64,000 nt of DNA, taken from JAHCIE01 sp034431435. Its GTDB lineage: Bacteria > Chloroflexota > Anaerolineae > Epilineales > JAHCIE01. Where the stretch lies: NCBI GenBank assembly GCA_034431435.1, contig DAOUDG010000030.1, forward strand, positions 62,001 to 126,000, read 5' to 3'. Shown here piece after piece: positions 7,581 to 16,242 of the stretch (position 1 is the first letter of the stretch; every line of letters begins with the position of its first letter). A program made the translations under genes and the position numbers. Under the pieces are notes generated by a model. It did no database searches. It was given only the letters and a program-made list of their open reading frames with translations, and had not been told where the DNA came from.

Positions 7581-8735
7581 TTAGTTTACGCTGAAAATGT
7601 GGGTGACAGCGGTGGCGCCATTGCCACCCAGATTCTGCGTCAGCCCGACTCGCGCGCCTTGAATCTGGCTCGCGCCCGCCTCGCCACGCAGTTGCGTGAT
7701 GATCTCGACGGCCTGATACAGGCCGCTGGCGCCGACGGGGTTGCCGCGCGCCTTGAAGCCGCCCAGGGTGGCGATGGGGATGCGCCCCTCGCGGCCAATG
7801 TCGCCACTCTGGCCCAGCTTGACACCCTGACCGCGCGCCGCGAAGCCACACGCTTCGAGACTCAGCGCCGCGAGGATGCTGTAGGCGTCGTGCAGTTCGG
7901 CCACGTCGACGGCCTCGGGGCCAAGCCCCGCGCGGGTGTAGGCCTCATCCGCCGAGCGTCGCGCCGCGCCGAGACTCAGGACGTCGTCGCGGTCGGTGAG
8001 GGCGATGCTATCGGTCGCCAGGGTCGACGCCAGGATGCGAATGCCGACGCGGCCCAGCGCGCGGGCGTGGTCGGTGGCGACCAGCACGACCGCCGCTGCG
8101 CCGTCGGCCAGCGGTGCGCCGTCGAGCAAGTTGATGGGCGTGGCAACCATCTTCGCCTGGCGGTAGGCCTTCTCCGAGACCTGGTTACGGTACATGGCGA
8201 AGGGATTGGCGGCGGCGTTGCGGTGAGCGTTGACGGGGAAGGCGGCGAAGTCGCCCACCTCCAGCCCGTACTCGTGCAGGTAACGCTGCATCAGCATCGC
8301 GTTCTGGGCTATCGCCGTGATACCCTGCGCGGTTTCGAAGTCGCCCTGACCGCCGGTGGCCAGGCCGGCCTCGGCGGCGTCGGGCAGGCGGTCGGTCATC
8401 TTCTCCACACCCACCGCCAGGGCGATGTCGACGGCGCCACCTGCGACAGCCTGATACGCCGCGTGAAGGGCAACCGCGCCTGAAGCGTCGGCAGCTTCGA
8501 CCCGCAGCGCGGGCAGCCCGCGCAGGCCGGCCATGTCGGCGATCAGCGCGCCTAGGTGCTCCTGGCCGCTGAGCACGCCGCCCAGCATGTTACCGACGTA
8601 CAGCACGTCGGCCGTGTCGAGGCCAGCGTTATCCAGGGCCGCCAGCGCGGCTTCGACGGCCAGCTCGGACAGGCTGCGCTCCCAATGCTCGCCGACTTTC
8701 GTTTGTCCTATGCCAATGACATTGACATCTCGCAT
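7581..8735 (-). CDS. Archaeal-type thiolase, catalytic residues substituted
   Basis: A 384-residue thiolase-fold protein of the type that partners archaeal HMG-CoA synthase. Length and architecture are intact (MRDVNVIGIGQT start, GGVEKMTD-like VGVEKMTD, ELHDAYS, LGGFKARG). Three active-site positions differ from what the family normally has. The nucleophile in the VEAACASG motif is Asp here (D83, codon GAC at 8489-8487). The His of GHPxGA is Asn (N332). The His of LTHNxGG is Gln (Q367). H282 remains. The normal reaction is condensation of two acetyl-CoA; I infer this protein cannot do it by the usual Cys route and may be structural in the complex. It sits 45 bp downstream of the HMG-CoA synthase gene. 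Confidence 0.88.
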   Translation of the reverse strand: MRDVNVIGIGQTKVGEHWERSLSELAVEAALAALDNAGLDTADVLYVGNMLGGVLSGQEHLGALIADMAGLRGLPALRVEAADASGAVALHAAYQAVAGGAVDIALAVGVEKMTDRLPDAAEAGLATGGQGDFETAQGITAIAQNAMLMQRYLHEYGLEVGDFAAFPVNAHRNAAANPFAMYRNQVSEKAYRQAKMVATPINLLDGAPLADGAAAVVLVATDHARALGRVGIRILASTLATDSIALTDRDDVLSLGAARRSADEAYTRAGLGPEAVDVAELHDAYSILAALSLEACGFAARGQGVKLGQSGDIGREGRIPIATLGGFKARGNPVGASGLYQAVEIITQLRGEAGASQIQGARVGLTQNLGGNGATAVTHIFSVN

Positions 8736-8780
8736 ATGTGTCTCGATCCTCGTGACGTAGTGGCCCGGTTGCTATTGGAG

Positions 8781-9830
8781 CTAGGCCATCTGTAGCTTGC
8801 TGCGATAGCGGGTGTAGGCCGCGTAGTCGATCTCGTCGCGGCGCTTGACGTAGGCCGCCGTCGGCATTGCCAGCTTGCGGCGGTCCTTGATGGCGTCGGT
8901 AACAACCAGCGACAGGGCATCGCTGCCCGCGCCGGAGCCGAAGGACACCAGCAGGATGCGGTCGCCGGGGAGCGCGACGTCGAGAGTCGCGGTCAGCCCG
9001 ATGGGCGACGCAGCGGCGTAGGTATTGCCAATCTGGCCCACGAGTAGCCCCGGCGCCAGCTGCTCCGGCGTGAAGCCCAGCATCTGGCCCGCCTTGGTAG
9101 GGAACTTGACGTTGGGTTGGTGGAATACCGCCCACGTGTAGTCCTGCGCCGTGCGGCCCATGTCCGCCAGCAGTCGCTTACCGGCCTCGACCGTGTGATG
9201 GAAGTAGGCGGGGTCGCCGGTGAAGCGGTTGCCATGCTCCGGGTAGTGCTGATATGGGCGGCGGAAGAAGTCAGGCGTGTCGGTGACGTAAGAGAGGGAG
9301 GCTTCGAGGACGGTCAGCGCCTCGTCCGCCGGGCCAAGCACGAAGGCCGCCGCGCCCGCGCCAGCCGTGTACTCCAGGGCGTCGCCGGGGCGGCCCTGGG
9401 CCGTGTCCGCGCCGATGGCGAGGGCGTAGCGTACCATGCCCGACCCGATATAGCCAAAGCCTGCCTGCATCGCCTCTGTGCCCGCCTTGCAGGCAAACTG
9501 CCAGTCGGCGGCGCTGACCAGGGGCGTGGCGTCCAGCGCCTCGGCCACCAGGGTCGAACTGGGCTTGACAGCGTAGGGATGGGACTCGGACCCGACCCAC
9601 ACCGCGCCGAGGTCCTTCGGGTTAATCTGGGCGCGCTTGAGGGCGTTGCGAGCCGCCTCGATGGACATGGAGATTACGTCTTCGTCGAGGCCAGGCACAG
9701 CCTTCTCATCAATGGGCAGGCCGCCCTCGCCGCCGCCCCACACACGGGCGACCTCAGCCGCCTTGACGCGGAAGCGCGGGATGTAGGCTCCGTACCCAAC
9801 AATACCCACAGGATTAACAGGTTTCATCAC
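8781..9830 (-). CDS. Hydroxymethylglutaryl-CoA synthase, archaeal type
   Basis: A 349-residue cytoplasmic enzyme that condenses acetyl-CoA with acetoacetyl-CoA to HMG-CoA in the mevalonate pathway. The catalytic triad is intact: E82 in GSESHPYAVKP, C114 in QFACKAGTEAMQ, H237 in FHQPNVKFP. Its length matches the shorter archaeal group rather than the eukaryotic one. It begins 15 bp after the HMG-CoA reductase stop, and the thiolase and DUF35 genes follow, so the four genes are one operon. Two adjacent ATGs (9830, 9827) are possible starts; the ribosome site is weak, so translation is probably coupled to the upstream gene. Confidence 0.92.
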   Translation of the reverse strand: MMKPVNPVGIVGYGAYIPRFRVKAAEVARVWGGGEGGLPIDEKAVPGLDEDVISMSIEAARNALKRAQINPKDLGAVWVGSESHPYAVKPSSTLVAEALDATPLVSAADWQFACKAGTEAMQAGFGYIGSGMVRYALAIGADTAQGRPGDALEYTAGAGAAAFVLGPADEALTVLEASLSYVTDTPDFFRRPYQHYPEHGNRFTGDPAYFHHTVEAGKRLLADMGRTAQDYTWAVFHQPNVKFPTKAGQMLGFTPEQLAPGLLVGQIGNTYAAASPIGLTATLDVALPGDRILLVSFGSGAGSDALSLVVTDAIKDRRKLAMPTAAYVKRRDEIDYAAYTRYRSKLQMA

Positions 9831-9845
9831 AGCTTTGTCTCCGAT

Positions 9846-11117
9846 TCAGTTCTCGCGCAGCAGCTCTTCGGCGCGGGCGACTCGAATGTTGCGCTCGGCC
9901 ACGAGCCGGTCGGCGATGCGTTGGATGTCTTCGCCGCGCGCGCCGGCTGACATCGCCACCTGGCGCGCGTGGAGGGTCATGTGCCCCTGCTGGATGCCCT
10001 CCGTCGCGAGGGCACGCAGCGCACCGAGGTTCTGGGCCAGGCCCACGCAGGCGGCGATCTGGCTCAGTTCGCTTGCGCTCTCGACGCCCAGGATTTTTAG
10101 GGCGATAGCCGCAACGGGATGGGCGCGAGTGGTCCCACCGACGATGCCCAGGGCCAGGGGCAACTCGATGGAGCCAAGCAGGTCGCCGTTCTCAGCCTGG
10201 TCCCAGCGGGTCAGTGGGCCATAGCCGCCGTCGCGGGCCGCCCAGGCGTGCGCCGCCGCTTCCACCGCGCGCCAGTCGTTGCCCGTCGCAACCACCACAG
10301 CATCGACGCCGTTCATCACACCCTTGTTGTGGGTGACGGCGCGGTAGGCGTCGACCTCTGCCAGCGCCTGGGCCTCGACAATGGCGCGCCCGACCTGGCG
10401 ACCGTCCGTATCGGGGCCGCTGAACATCGCGTGGGGGACGCGACAGGTCGCCCGCGCCAGGCGGCGATCGGCCAGGTTAGACAGGATGCGCAGGGCGACC
10501 CGCCCGCCCGTGAGGTTAGCAATGTGAGGCGCGAGGGCCTCGGCCACCGTGTTTACGGCGTTCGCGCCCATTGCGTCGCGCACATCCAGGACGAGATGCA
10601 CGACGAGCGCGGGGCCGACACGTGTCGCCACGCGCCGCGTCTCCAGGCCGCGCGCCCCCCCACCTCGGCGGACGATACTGGGTATGCGCTGATCGGCGTC
10701 GATGAGCAGCTCGTCGGCGTGGTCGTGGAGGGCCGCCTCGGCGCGACCCAGGTCAGGGATGTCCAGCACGTGGACCTGACCGACCATGAGCGGCGGGTCG
10801 GTGTCGGCCGCAAAGCCACCGCCCTCGCGGACCAGGCGCGCTGCGTGACTCGCCGCCGCCACGACGGACGGCTCCTCGATCACCATCGGCACCAGAACGT
10901 CGCGGCCATTGACGGTGAAGTTGGGGGCCACCGCGAAGGGCAGCCCATACAGGCCAACGACGTTCTCGACCAGGGCCGAGGCCGACTCGAGGGTCAGGCC
11001 GCCGGATGCGAGGGCATCGGTTTCCTCGACCGTGAGGGGAATGCCATCGGCGACACGGGCGCGGCGCGCTTCCACGCTCAGTTGGTAAAACCCCGGCAGC
11101 CGCGAAGAGACACGCAT
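9846..11117 (-). CDS. Class II hydroxymethylglutaryl-CoA reductase
   Basis: A 423-residue cytoplasmic enzyme linking HMG-CoA and mevalonate. It begins SSRLPGFYQLS as class II enzymes do. Visible motifs are the catalytic EEPS (81-84), the dinucleotide motif DAMGAN (181-186), the catalytic lysine in HNKG (K265), aspartate in GND (D281), and the C-terminal ...LHARQVAMSAGA segment holding the catalytic histidine. The start is ATG at 11117 with GGGAG upstream; the open frame to 11168 adds no family sequence. It is the first gene of the operon with HMG-CoA synthase, which argues for the biosynthetic direction, although many class II enzymes are degradative. Confidence 0.92.
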   Translation of the reverse strand: MRVSSRLPGFYQLSVEARRARVADGIPLTVEETDALASGGLTLESASALVENVVGLYGLPFAVAPNFTVNGRDVLVPMVIEEPSVVAAASHAARLVREGGGFAADTDPPLMVGQVHVLDIPDLGRAEAALHDHADELLIDADQRIPSIVRRGGGARGLETRRVATRVGPALVVHLVLDVRDAMGANAVNTVAEALAPHIANLTGGRVALRILSNLADRRLARATCRVPHAMFSGPDTDGRQVGRAIVEAQALAEVDAYRAVTHNKGVMNGVDAVVVATGNDWRAVEAAAHAWAARDGGYGPLTRWDQAENGDLLGSIELPLALGIVGGTTRAHPVAAIALKILGVESASELSQIAACVGLAQNLGALRALATEGIQQGHMTLHARQVAMSAGARGEDIQRIADRLVAERNIRVARAEELLREN

Positions 11118-11144
11118 AACGAGAAGTCTCCCTGTACGCCCCCA

Positions 11145-11150
11145 AGTATA
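11145..11150 (-). promoter_or_regulatory. Possible -10 element of the mevalonate operon
   Basis: TATACT on the minus strand, 28 bp upstream of the reductase ATG. I find no good -35 at 16-18 bp, although TTGACA lies closer (12 bp). Confidence 0.35.
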
Positions 11151-11305
11151 GCGGGCTGAGACTGTCAAAATCTCTCAAATATGGCGGCCGAGCTTATCTG
11201 TCGCCTGGCTCGCACGACAGGCGCGCTGGGGGCGGGCGAAGAAGGGGCGATTCGGGAAATTTCATAAGAACTTCCCAAGAGAGGGCGCAGCATTTCTGTC
11301 ATCCC

Positions 11306-11334
11306 TTGACAGCAAACGCGAATTCTGGTACAAT
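11306..11334 (+). promoter_or_regulatory. Strong sigma-70-type promoter of the XRE gene
   Basis: A consensus TTGACA (11306-11311), a 17-bp spacer and TACAAT (11329-11334). The predicted transcript has a leader of about 80 bases. Confidence 0.85.
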
Positions 11335-11422
11335 AGAGCGGTATACTGTCCACAATCGGCAGGAGCAATGTGTCTCCCCGCATTTCGACGACATCCTTCC
11401 ATCACCAGAAAGGGGCAGCAGC

Positions 11423-11863
11423 ATGCTGACGACGTTCGGACACCTCTTGAAGTCGGCTCGCCTCGAGCGCGGCTTGACGCAGAAGCAGTTGGCGGAAATG
11501 GTTGGGGTCGATGGAAGCTATATTGCGCGCCTGGAAATGGACGAGCGGCGGCCCTCCCGCAAGGTTGTGCTGAAGTTGGCGCGCGCCTTGCAGTTGTCGC
11601 CGGAGGAAAGCGATCGCTTGCTGGCCAGCGCTCAGCACCTGCCAGAGGGTGACCTGGAGCGCTTGCTGAGCAACTCCGGCGTGCCGCTCACGCATCCGGT
11701 CATCCAGGTAGTCGCGAACGCCCTCCAGGACAAGGAGCTTAGTCCGCGCGGGCGCGAGTTGCTGGAGGAAGAGATCACGGCCTACGTATCCTTCCGCGCT
11801 CAGCAACTCAAGCAGGAAGAGCGTGAGCGTCGCCTGGCGCGGTCGGGCGAGCGCGCCAGCTAG
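11423..11863 (+). CDS. XRE-family helix-turn-helix regulator
   Basis: A 146-residue cytoplasmic DNA-binding protein. The HTH_3 domain spans about 5-60 (LLKSARLERGLTQKQLAEMV... GSYIARLEMDERRPS). A second helical region includes SPRGRELLEEEITAYVSFRAQQL, and the tail is highly charged. The start is ATG at 11423 after a GGGG-rich site; the long open frame upstream covers the promoter and is rejected. It stands alone with a near-consensus promoter, which suggests high expression. Its targets cannot be told from the sequence; the divergent mevalonate operon is one candidate by proximity only. Confidence 0.82.
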   Translation: MLTTFGHLLKSARLERGLTQKQLAEMVGVDGSYIARLEMDERRPSRKVVLKLARALQLSPEESDRLLASAQHLPEGDLERLLSNSGVPLTHPVIQVVANALQDKELSPRGRELLEEEITAYVSFRAQQLKQEERERRLARSGERAS

Positions 11864-11894
11864 ACCCTCGCTGGCCTCGCGCCGGATGGCCATA

Positions 11895-11935
11895 GCAGAG
11901 GGGGGAGCAGCGACCGTCGCTGCTCCCCCCTCTGC
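11895..11935. terminator. 19-bp perfect bidirectional hairpin
   Basis: Arms 11895-11913 and 11917-11935 pair perfectly around a 3-base loop. It lies between the convergent XRE and membrane-HTH genes. No U-tract follows. Confidence 0.75.
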
Positions 11936-11947
11936 GCGTTGTCGGGG

Positions 11948-13894
11948 TCAGGCCTCGGCGCGCTGGGAAGTCTCCCCGCGCCGCTCGCCGCCGTTATGGC
12001 CCTGCGCCTCCATAGTGGCGATCTGCTGCGCCACTTGCTCGATGGCGACACGCTGCTTGCGGTACAGGTCGGACTCGCTCATCGCCAGGCGCGAGGCAAT
12101 ATCCCGTGTCCGATGCCCCTTGATGAACTTCATTTCCAGGATGTTGTACAACGTCCAGTCGACAGAGAGCAGGCTGCGCTGCCCTTCGGGCTTGAGACTC
12201 TCGATGGCCTCGTCCAGGACGGTGCGTACCGCCCCGGCCGGGTTCCGGTCGCTGTCGAGGGTGGCGCGCACGATGCGCAGGCGGAGCAGCGGGCTATTGG
12301 CCAGCTTCGGGCCGCCCCAGTAGTGGCTCAGGGCGTCGCGCACCCAGGCGACGAAATCGGGGGAGTCGACCAGCGACGCCTCGTCGTCGAGGGGCAGAGA
12401 GCCTTGGTACAGCATTCGCGATCGAGCGCGCTGCAACGTCTCAATCTCGGTCTCGAGTTGACGCACCACACGGAAGATATTCTGCTGCAAGCGGCGGTCT
12501 TCCATGGCTCGCTCGGCCTGGGCGATCAGATCGACGAGGGCAGCGCGCTCCCGCCCGGTCAACTGCGCCGGGTCTTTCGACACCCCCAGCACACCGAGTA
12601 AGGCTCGCATGCCGTCCACCGTCTCCGTGCCCCGCAGGGGGATGATCCAGAAGCCGGCGCGTTGCGCTGTCGCGCCATCGGCCAGGGCGTCCAGGGTAGC
12701 CGAGTCCAGCTCTGCCAGGCACGCCTGGACCTTGTCCTCCGGTCCGGAGGAAGTATCCAGCATTAGCTGACCGTCGCCAGCGACCGCGATGAAACTGGCG
12801 TCCACGCGCAGCACATCGCGCACGGACGTCACGATGTTTTCCAGGAGTTGACGCAGGTCACTGCTGGTGAGCAGGCGCTCGTCCAGGCGGCGCAGCCAGT
12901 GGATCTCGCTCCAGTCGCCCCAGAAGATGATGCGGTCGACAAGAGGGCGGCTGACGCTGACGAAGAGCTGGAAGGCCACGATACCGAACACGACGATGAA
13001 GATGAGGACGGTGTCGCGCGGCAGGCCCAGGATGCGTTCGACGGGGGGCACGAGCAGCATCGCCAGGATGACGAAGGAGCCGAGGATGGGGGCCTGGATC
13101 AGGAACTTGATAAGATTGCGCTTGACGGCGCGGTCGGAGATGAGCACCCCTTGATAGGCGACACCGTAGGCCATGACAACCATCATCCAGGTGATGGCGA
13201 TGTTGGCGGCGGCGGCGAGGAAGCCAAACACCAGGGGGTGCTCGCCCAGGTTGACGAGCGGCGAGGTCAGCATGAGATAGGGAAAGACGCTGAACGGGGC
13301 GGCGATGGAGGCCAGGAGGTAATTCATGCGCCGCCGCGAGGTGGGGGTCAGGGCGCGATTGCGCGCGCGCACGACGTTGTAGGCGGCGTAGGCCGACGTG
13401 GCGAAGAAGAAGGCAGTGAACAGGCCGAACAGGGGGCCAGCCGTGAAGTGGGCGGCGAGGGGGTTGAGGGGGTTGAGGTCGACCCGGTCTACCAGGGCGT
13501 GGCTAAACAACACGAGGGCCAGGGACAGGCCGCCACCGACGAACGCGCCAATGGTCAGCCAGCGTCGGGCGCTGGAGAAGGAATTGGTGGTACGCAGCAA
13601 GACATCTGAGAAGTGGAGATAGGCCGCTGGAACGAGGGCAATGCCGATCCACTGGAAGCGCAGCCAAAAGCGGGTGCTGTCGGGATCTGTGACGGCATCG
13701 AGGAAGACATCGCCGGCGTAGACGATGCTGACAAAGGCCAGCACGAGGCAGAAGGCGCGCGCTACCTTGTTGCGGAAATTGTGGGCCAGCAGATACGCCA
13801 GGAGAGAGACGGCGACGATGACAGTCGCCGAGGAGAGAACCAGATTCAGGCGGGCGAGGACGCCCAACAAGGTGATGCCAGGAGGCAGGCGCAT
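11948..13894 (-). CDS. Membrane protein with 7-9 TM segments, GAF-like region and C-terminal HTH
   Basis: A 648-residue protein. About nine hydrophobic segments occupy residues 1-320, in the manner of 7TM sensor modules. A cytoplasmic region with a GAF-like stretch (about 335-480) follows, then a coiled coil (around 480-510, RRLQQNIFRVVRQLETEIETL) and a C-terminal helix-turn-helix (about 590-635, KGHRTRDIASRLAMSESDLYRK). There is no histidine-kinase, GGDEF or phosphatase domain. I infer a membrane-embedded one-component regulator, but the ligand and targets are unknown. The ribosome site is weak. It starts 72 bp after cdsA and may be cotranscribed with the rpsB operon. Confidence 0.75.
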   Translation of the reverse strand: MRLPPGITLLGVLARLNLVLSSATVIVAVSLLAYLLAHNFRNKVARAFCLVLAFVSIVYAGDVFLDAVTDPDSTRFWLRFQWIGIALVPAAYLHFSDVLLRTTNSFSSARRWLTIGAFVGGGLSLALVLFSHALVDRVDLNPLNPLAAHFTAGPLFGLFTAFFFATSAYAAYNVVRARNRALTPTSRRRMNYLLASIAAPFSVFPYLMLTSPLVNLGEHPLVFGFLAAAANIAITWMMVVMAYGVAYQGVLISDRAVKRNLIKFLIQAPILGSFVILAMLLVPPVERILGLPRDTVLIFIVVFGIVAFQLFVSVSRPLVDRIIFWGDWSEIHWLRRLDERLLTSSDLRQLLENIVTSVRDVLRVDASFIAVAGDGQLMLDTSSGPEDKVQACLAELDSATLDALADGATAQRAGFWIIPLRGTETVDGMRALLGVLGVSKDPAQLTGRERAALVDLIAQAERAMEDRRLQQNIFRVVRQLETEIETLQRARSRMLYQGSLPLDDEASLVDSPDFVAWVRDALSHYWGGPKLANSPLLRLRIVRATLDSDRNPAGAVRTVLDEAIESLKPEGQRSLLSVDWTLYNILEMKFIKGHRTRDIASRLAMSESDLYRKQRVAIEQVAQQIATMEAQGHNGGERRGETSQRAEA

Positions 13895-13966
13895 AGCTTC
13901 GCGGCGCTCATGTCAGGCCGAGCGTGAGCCGCTCGTTGCCGTAGCGAGAGCGGTCCCCACCCGCGC

Positions 13967-14761
13967 CTAGCGGACGAACCAAACGATGTAGGTCGCCACC
14001 ACGGCCGCGCCGGTCAGGACGCTGTCGAGGCGGTCCAGGAAGCCACCATGGCCGGGGATGAGGTGGCTGGAGTCCTTGACGTGAGCCTGTCGCTTGAAGA
14101 AGGAGAAGGTGAGGTCGCCAATCGTGGATACCAGGCTGGTTGCCAGGCCCAGGGCGAGGGCCGCCGCCAGTGACATGGGCAATTGCAGGAAGCGCGCCAG
14201 GCCGATAGCAAAGAGGCCGCCAAAGGCCCACCCAATGATCGCGCCCTCCCACGTCTTCTTGGGGCTGATGGTTGGCGTGAACTGGTGACGGCCAAAGGCG
14301 CGCCCGCCGAAATAGGCCGCCGTATCGGTCAGCAGAATCACCGCGTACAGGAAGATACTCCAGGCCAGTCCATTCGGGACCGCGCGCACGAAGACCACCT
14401 GGGCGCCCAGCCAGCCGACGTACATGGCGGCGGCAATCGTCATGGCCCAATCAGGGAGCGAGCGATCCTCTGGTCGCCGCGACAATTGCCAGGCCGACGC
14501 GCCAATGACACCGGCGGCGACGGTGGGACGAGCCAGGTCCCACTGGGGTAACATGGCTCCTAGCGCCAGAAGGAAAGGCACGCCGAACAGGATTGGCTCC
14601 CAGGCGCGCATACCGGCATGAGCGATGAGGCCGCGCAGTTCCCACAAGGCGACGGTGCCGAAAGCGGCAATAAAGCCAAAGTACCACCAGCCGCCCAGAT
14701 AGCCCGCGGGGATGAGGAGAACGAGGAGAACGACGGCGCTGGCAATGCGCTGGCTGAGCAA
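13967..14761 (-). CDS. cdsA: Phosphatidate cytidylyltransferase
   Basis: A 264-residue multi-pass membrane enzyme that makes CDP-diacylglycerol from phosphatidate and CTP for phospholipid synthesis. The C-terminal signature is clear: SPKKTWEGAIIGW, then STIGDLTFSFFKRQAHVKDS and LIPGHGGFLDRLDS. I choose TTG at 14761, because GGAGG lies five bases upstream and translation then begins at LLSQRIASAVVLL as in other family members. The ATG at 14854 would overlap uppS by 71 bp and adds an unrelated Ser/Thr-rich N-terminus. It is the last core gene of the rpsB-tsf-pyrH-frr-uppS-cdsA operon. Confidence 0.9.
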   Translation of the reverse strand: MLSQRIASAVVLLVLLIPAGYLGGWWYFGFIAAFGTVALWELRGLIAHAGMRAWEPILFGVPFLLALGAMLPQWDLARPTVAAGVIGASAWQLSRRPEDRSLPDWAMTIAAAMYVGWLGAQVVFVRAVPNGLAWSIFLYAVILLTDTAAYFGGRAFGRHQFTPTISPKKTWEGAIIGWAFGGLFAIGLARFLQLPMSLAAALALGLATSLVSTIGDLTFSFFKRQAHVKDSSHLIPGHGGFLDRLDSVLTGAAVVATYIVWFVR

Positions 14762-14783
14762 CGGAGCCTCCGAAGGCGGCGCG

Positions 14784-15548
14784 CTATGCGCCGTTCTCGA
14801 TACTGAGCATGTCCGTGTAGCCGTCGGCTTCGGTGGCGTAGTGAACGCGACCAAAGCGGCGGTCGCGGTGGGCGTAGGTCATCAGCGCCTGGTACAGTGC
14901 GGAGCGGTCGAAGTCAGGCCAGTATGCCGAGGTGACGTAATACTCAGCGTAGTTGGCCTGCCAGATCAGGAAGTTCGACAGCCGCATGTCGCCGCCGGTG
15001 CGGATGACCAGATCGGGGTCAGGGAGGCCCGCCGTGCCCAGGTACTGGCTGATCAGGTCCTCCGTCACATCCTCGGCGCGCACACCGTTGGCTATGATGC
15101 GTCGCACGGCGTCCACAATCTCCGCTCGTCCGCCGTAGTTGAAGGCGATGTTGAGGACGAGGGTCGAATTGTGGCGTGTCAGCTCACAGGCTTCGGCCAG
15201 TAGTCGCTGCAAGCGGGGCGATACCCCCTCATTAGAGCCGATATGCCGAATCTGTACGCCGCGCTCATTCAACTCGGGCATGTAGCGATGAAAGCCCTCC
15301 TCGAAGAGGCGCATCAGGCCGCGCACTTCCAGGCTCGGACGCTTCCAGTTTTCTGTGGAGAAGGCATAAACCGTCAAAACCGGCACGCCAAAATCGACCG
15401 TCGCCTCCAGGACGCGGCGAATATTGTTGACGCCGGCGCGATGGCCCGCCAGTCGCGGCAAGCCCTGACGCTGCGCCCAGCGCCCGTTGCCATCCATGAT
15501 GATGGCGACATGGCGAGGCACCTTCGGAAGCGTTGGTTGCCCGTCCAT
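14784..15548 (-). CDS. uppS: Isoprenyl transferase (undecaprenyl diphosphate synthase type)
   Basis: A 254-residue cytoplasmic or membrane-peripheral cis-prenyltransferase that elongates farnesyl diphosphate with isopentenyl diphosphate to make the lipid carrier for peptidoglycan and polysaccharides. Visible motifs are IMDGNGRWA with the catalytic Asp, GHRAG, the YAFSTENW segment, and the C-terminal RTGGDMRLSNFL and E-rich binding regions. ATG at 15548 is six bases after AGGAG; a TTG at 15554 is less likely. It uses the isoprenoid units that the mevalonate operon in this window would help supply. Confidence 0.93.
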   Translation of the reverse strand: MDGQPTLPKVPRHVAIIMDGNGRWAQRQGLPRLAGHRAGVNNIRRVLEATVDFGVPVLTVYAFSTENWKRPSLEVRGLMRLFEEGFHRYMPELNERGVQIRHIGSNEGVSPRLQRLLAEACELTRHNSTLVLNIAFNYGGRAEIVDAVRRIIANGVRAEDVTEDLISQYLGTAGLPDPDLVIRTGGDMRLSNFLIWQANYAEYYVTSAYWPDFDRSALYQALMTYAHRDRRFGRVHYATEADGYTDMLSIENGA

Positions 15549-15557
15549 AAACAACTC

Positions 15558-16115
15558 CTAGACTTCCATTATCTCAGCTTCTTTGGCTTTCCCAATCGCC
15601 TCAATCTGCTCTGTCACCCTGTCGATCAGCTTCTGGATCTGTTCCTTGCCGTCTTCCAGATCATCCTCGGTAATCAGGTCTTCCTTCTCGGCGTCCTGCA
15701 GGTCCTTGATGCCATCACGGCGAATATTGCGCACGGCTACCTTCGCCTCTTCGACCCGCCGCTGCGATTGCTTCACCAGCTCGCGGCGGCGCTGCTCCGT
15801 CAACTGGGGCAGCACCAGGCGAATAATCTGGCCGTCGTTGGTAGGCGTCAGGCCCAGGTCCGACTTGAGGATGGCCTTCTCGATGGCGTTCATGGCCGTG
15901 CGATCGTAGGGCTTGATAGCCAGAATGCGCGCCTCGGGCACGCTCACCAGGGCTAGCTGGTTGATGGGCGTGGGTGAGCCGTAGTATTCGACCGTGATGC
16001 GATCCAGGAGCGCGGGGCTGGCCCGACCGGTGCGAATCGCGCTAAGATCATGACGAAGAGATTCGACGCTCTTATCCATATGCTGGCGCGTGTCGCGCAC
16101 GATGTCGTCAATCAT
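15558..16115 (-). CDS. frr: Ribosome recycling factor
   Basis: A 185-residue protein of the usual length for RRF. It splits post-termination ribosomes together with EF-G. The N-terminal helix (DIVRDTRQHMDKSVESLRHD), the RTGRASPALLDRITVEYYG segment and the C-terminal helical bundle (EEDLEDGKEQIQKLIDRV) are typical. It lies between pyrH and uppS, the classic order in bacteria. The uppS start follows nine bases after its stop. Confidence 0.96.
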   Translation of the reverse strand: MIDDIVRDTRQHMDKSVESLRHDLSAIRTGRASPALLDRITVEYYGSPTPINQLALVSVPEARILAIKPYDRTAMNAIEKAILKSDLGLTPTNDGQIIRLVLPQLTEQRRRELVKQSQRRVEEAKVAVRNIRRDGIKDLQDAEKEDLITEDDLEDGKEQIQKLIDRVTEQIEAIGKAKEAEIMEV

Positions 16116-16242
16116 GGTCGCTTTCCTGTGGGCGTCGAGTCGTGTGTCGTAGGGATAACGCGGGCCAGGCCCGCGCTATTCATCGGTGGATCGCCCTAAC
16201 TATGTTCCGTCTACGAACGAATGTCAAATCCGTGTCGCAACC

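Noticed and set aside
7581..8735. Thiolase gene as a pseudogene
   Set aside because: The frame is intact, its length is normal, the rest of the protein is conserved and the operon is compact. The substitutions are specific to active-site positions.
13967..14854. ATG start of cdsA at 14854
   Set aside because: It overlaps uppS by 71 bp and adds a Ser/Thr-rich N-terminus. The TTG at 14761 has GGAGG at proper spacing and starts the conserved protein.
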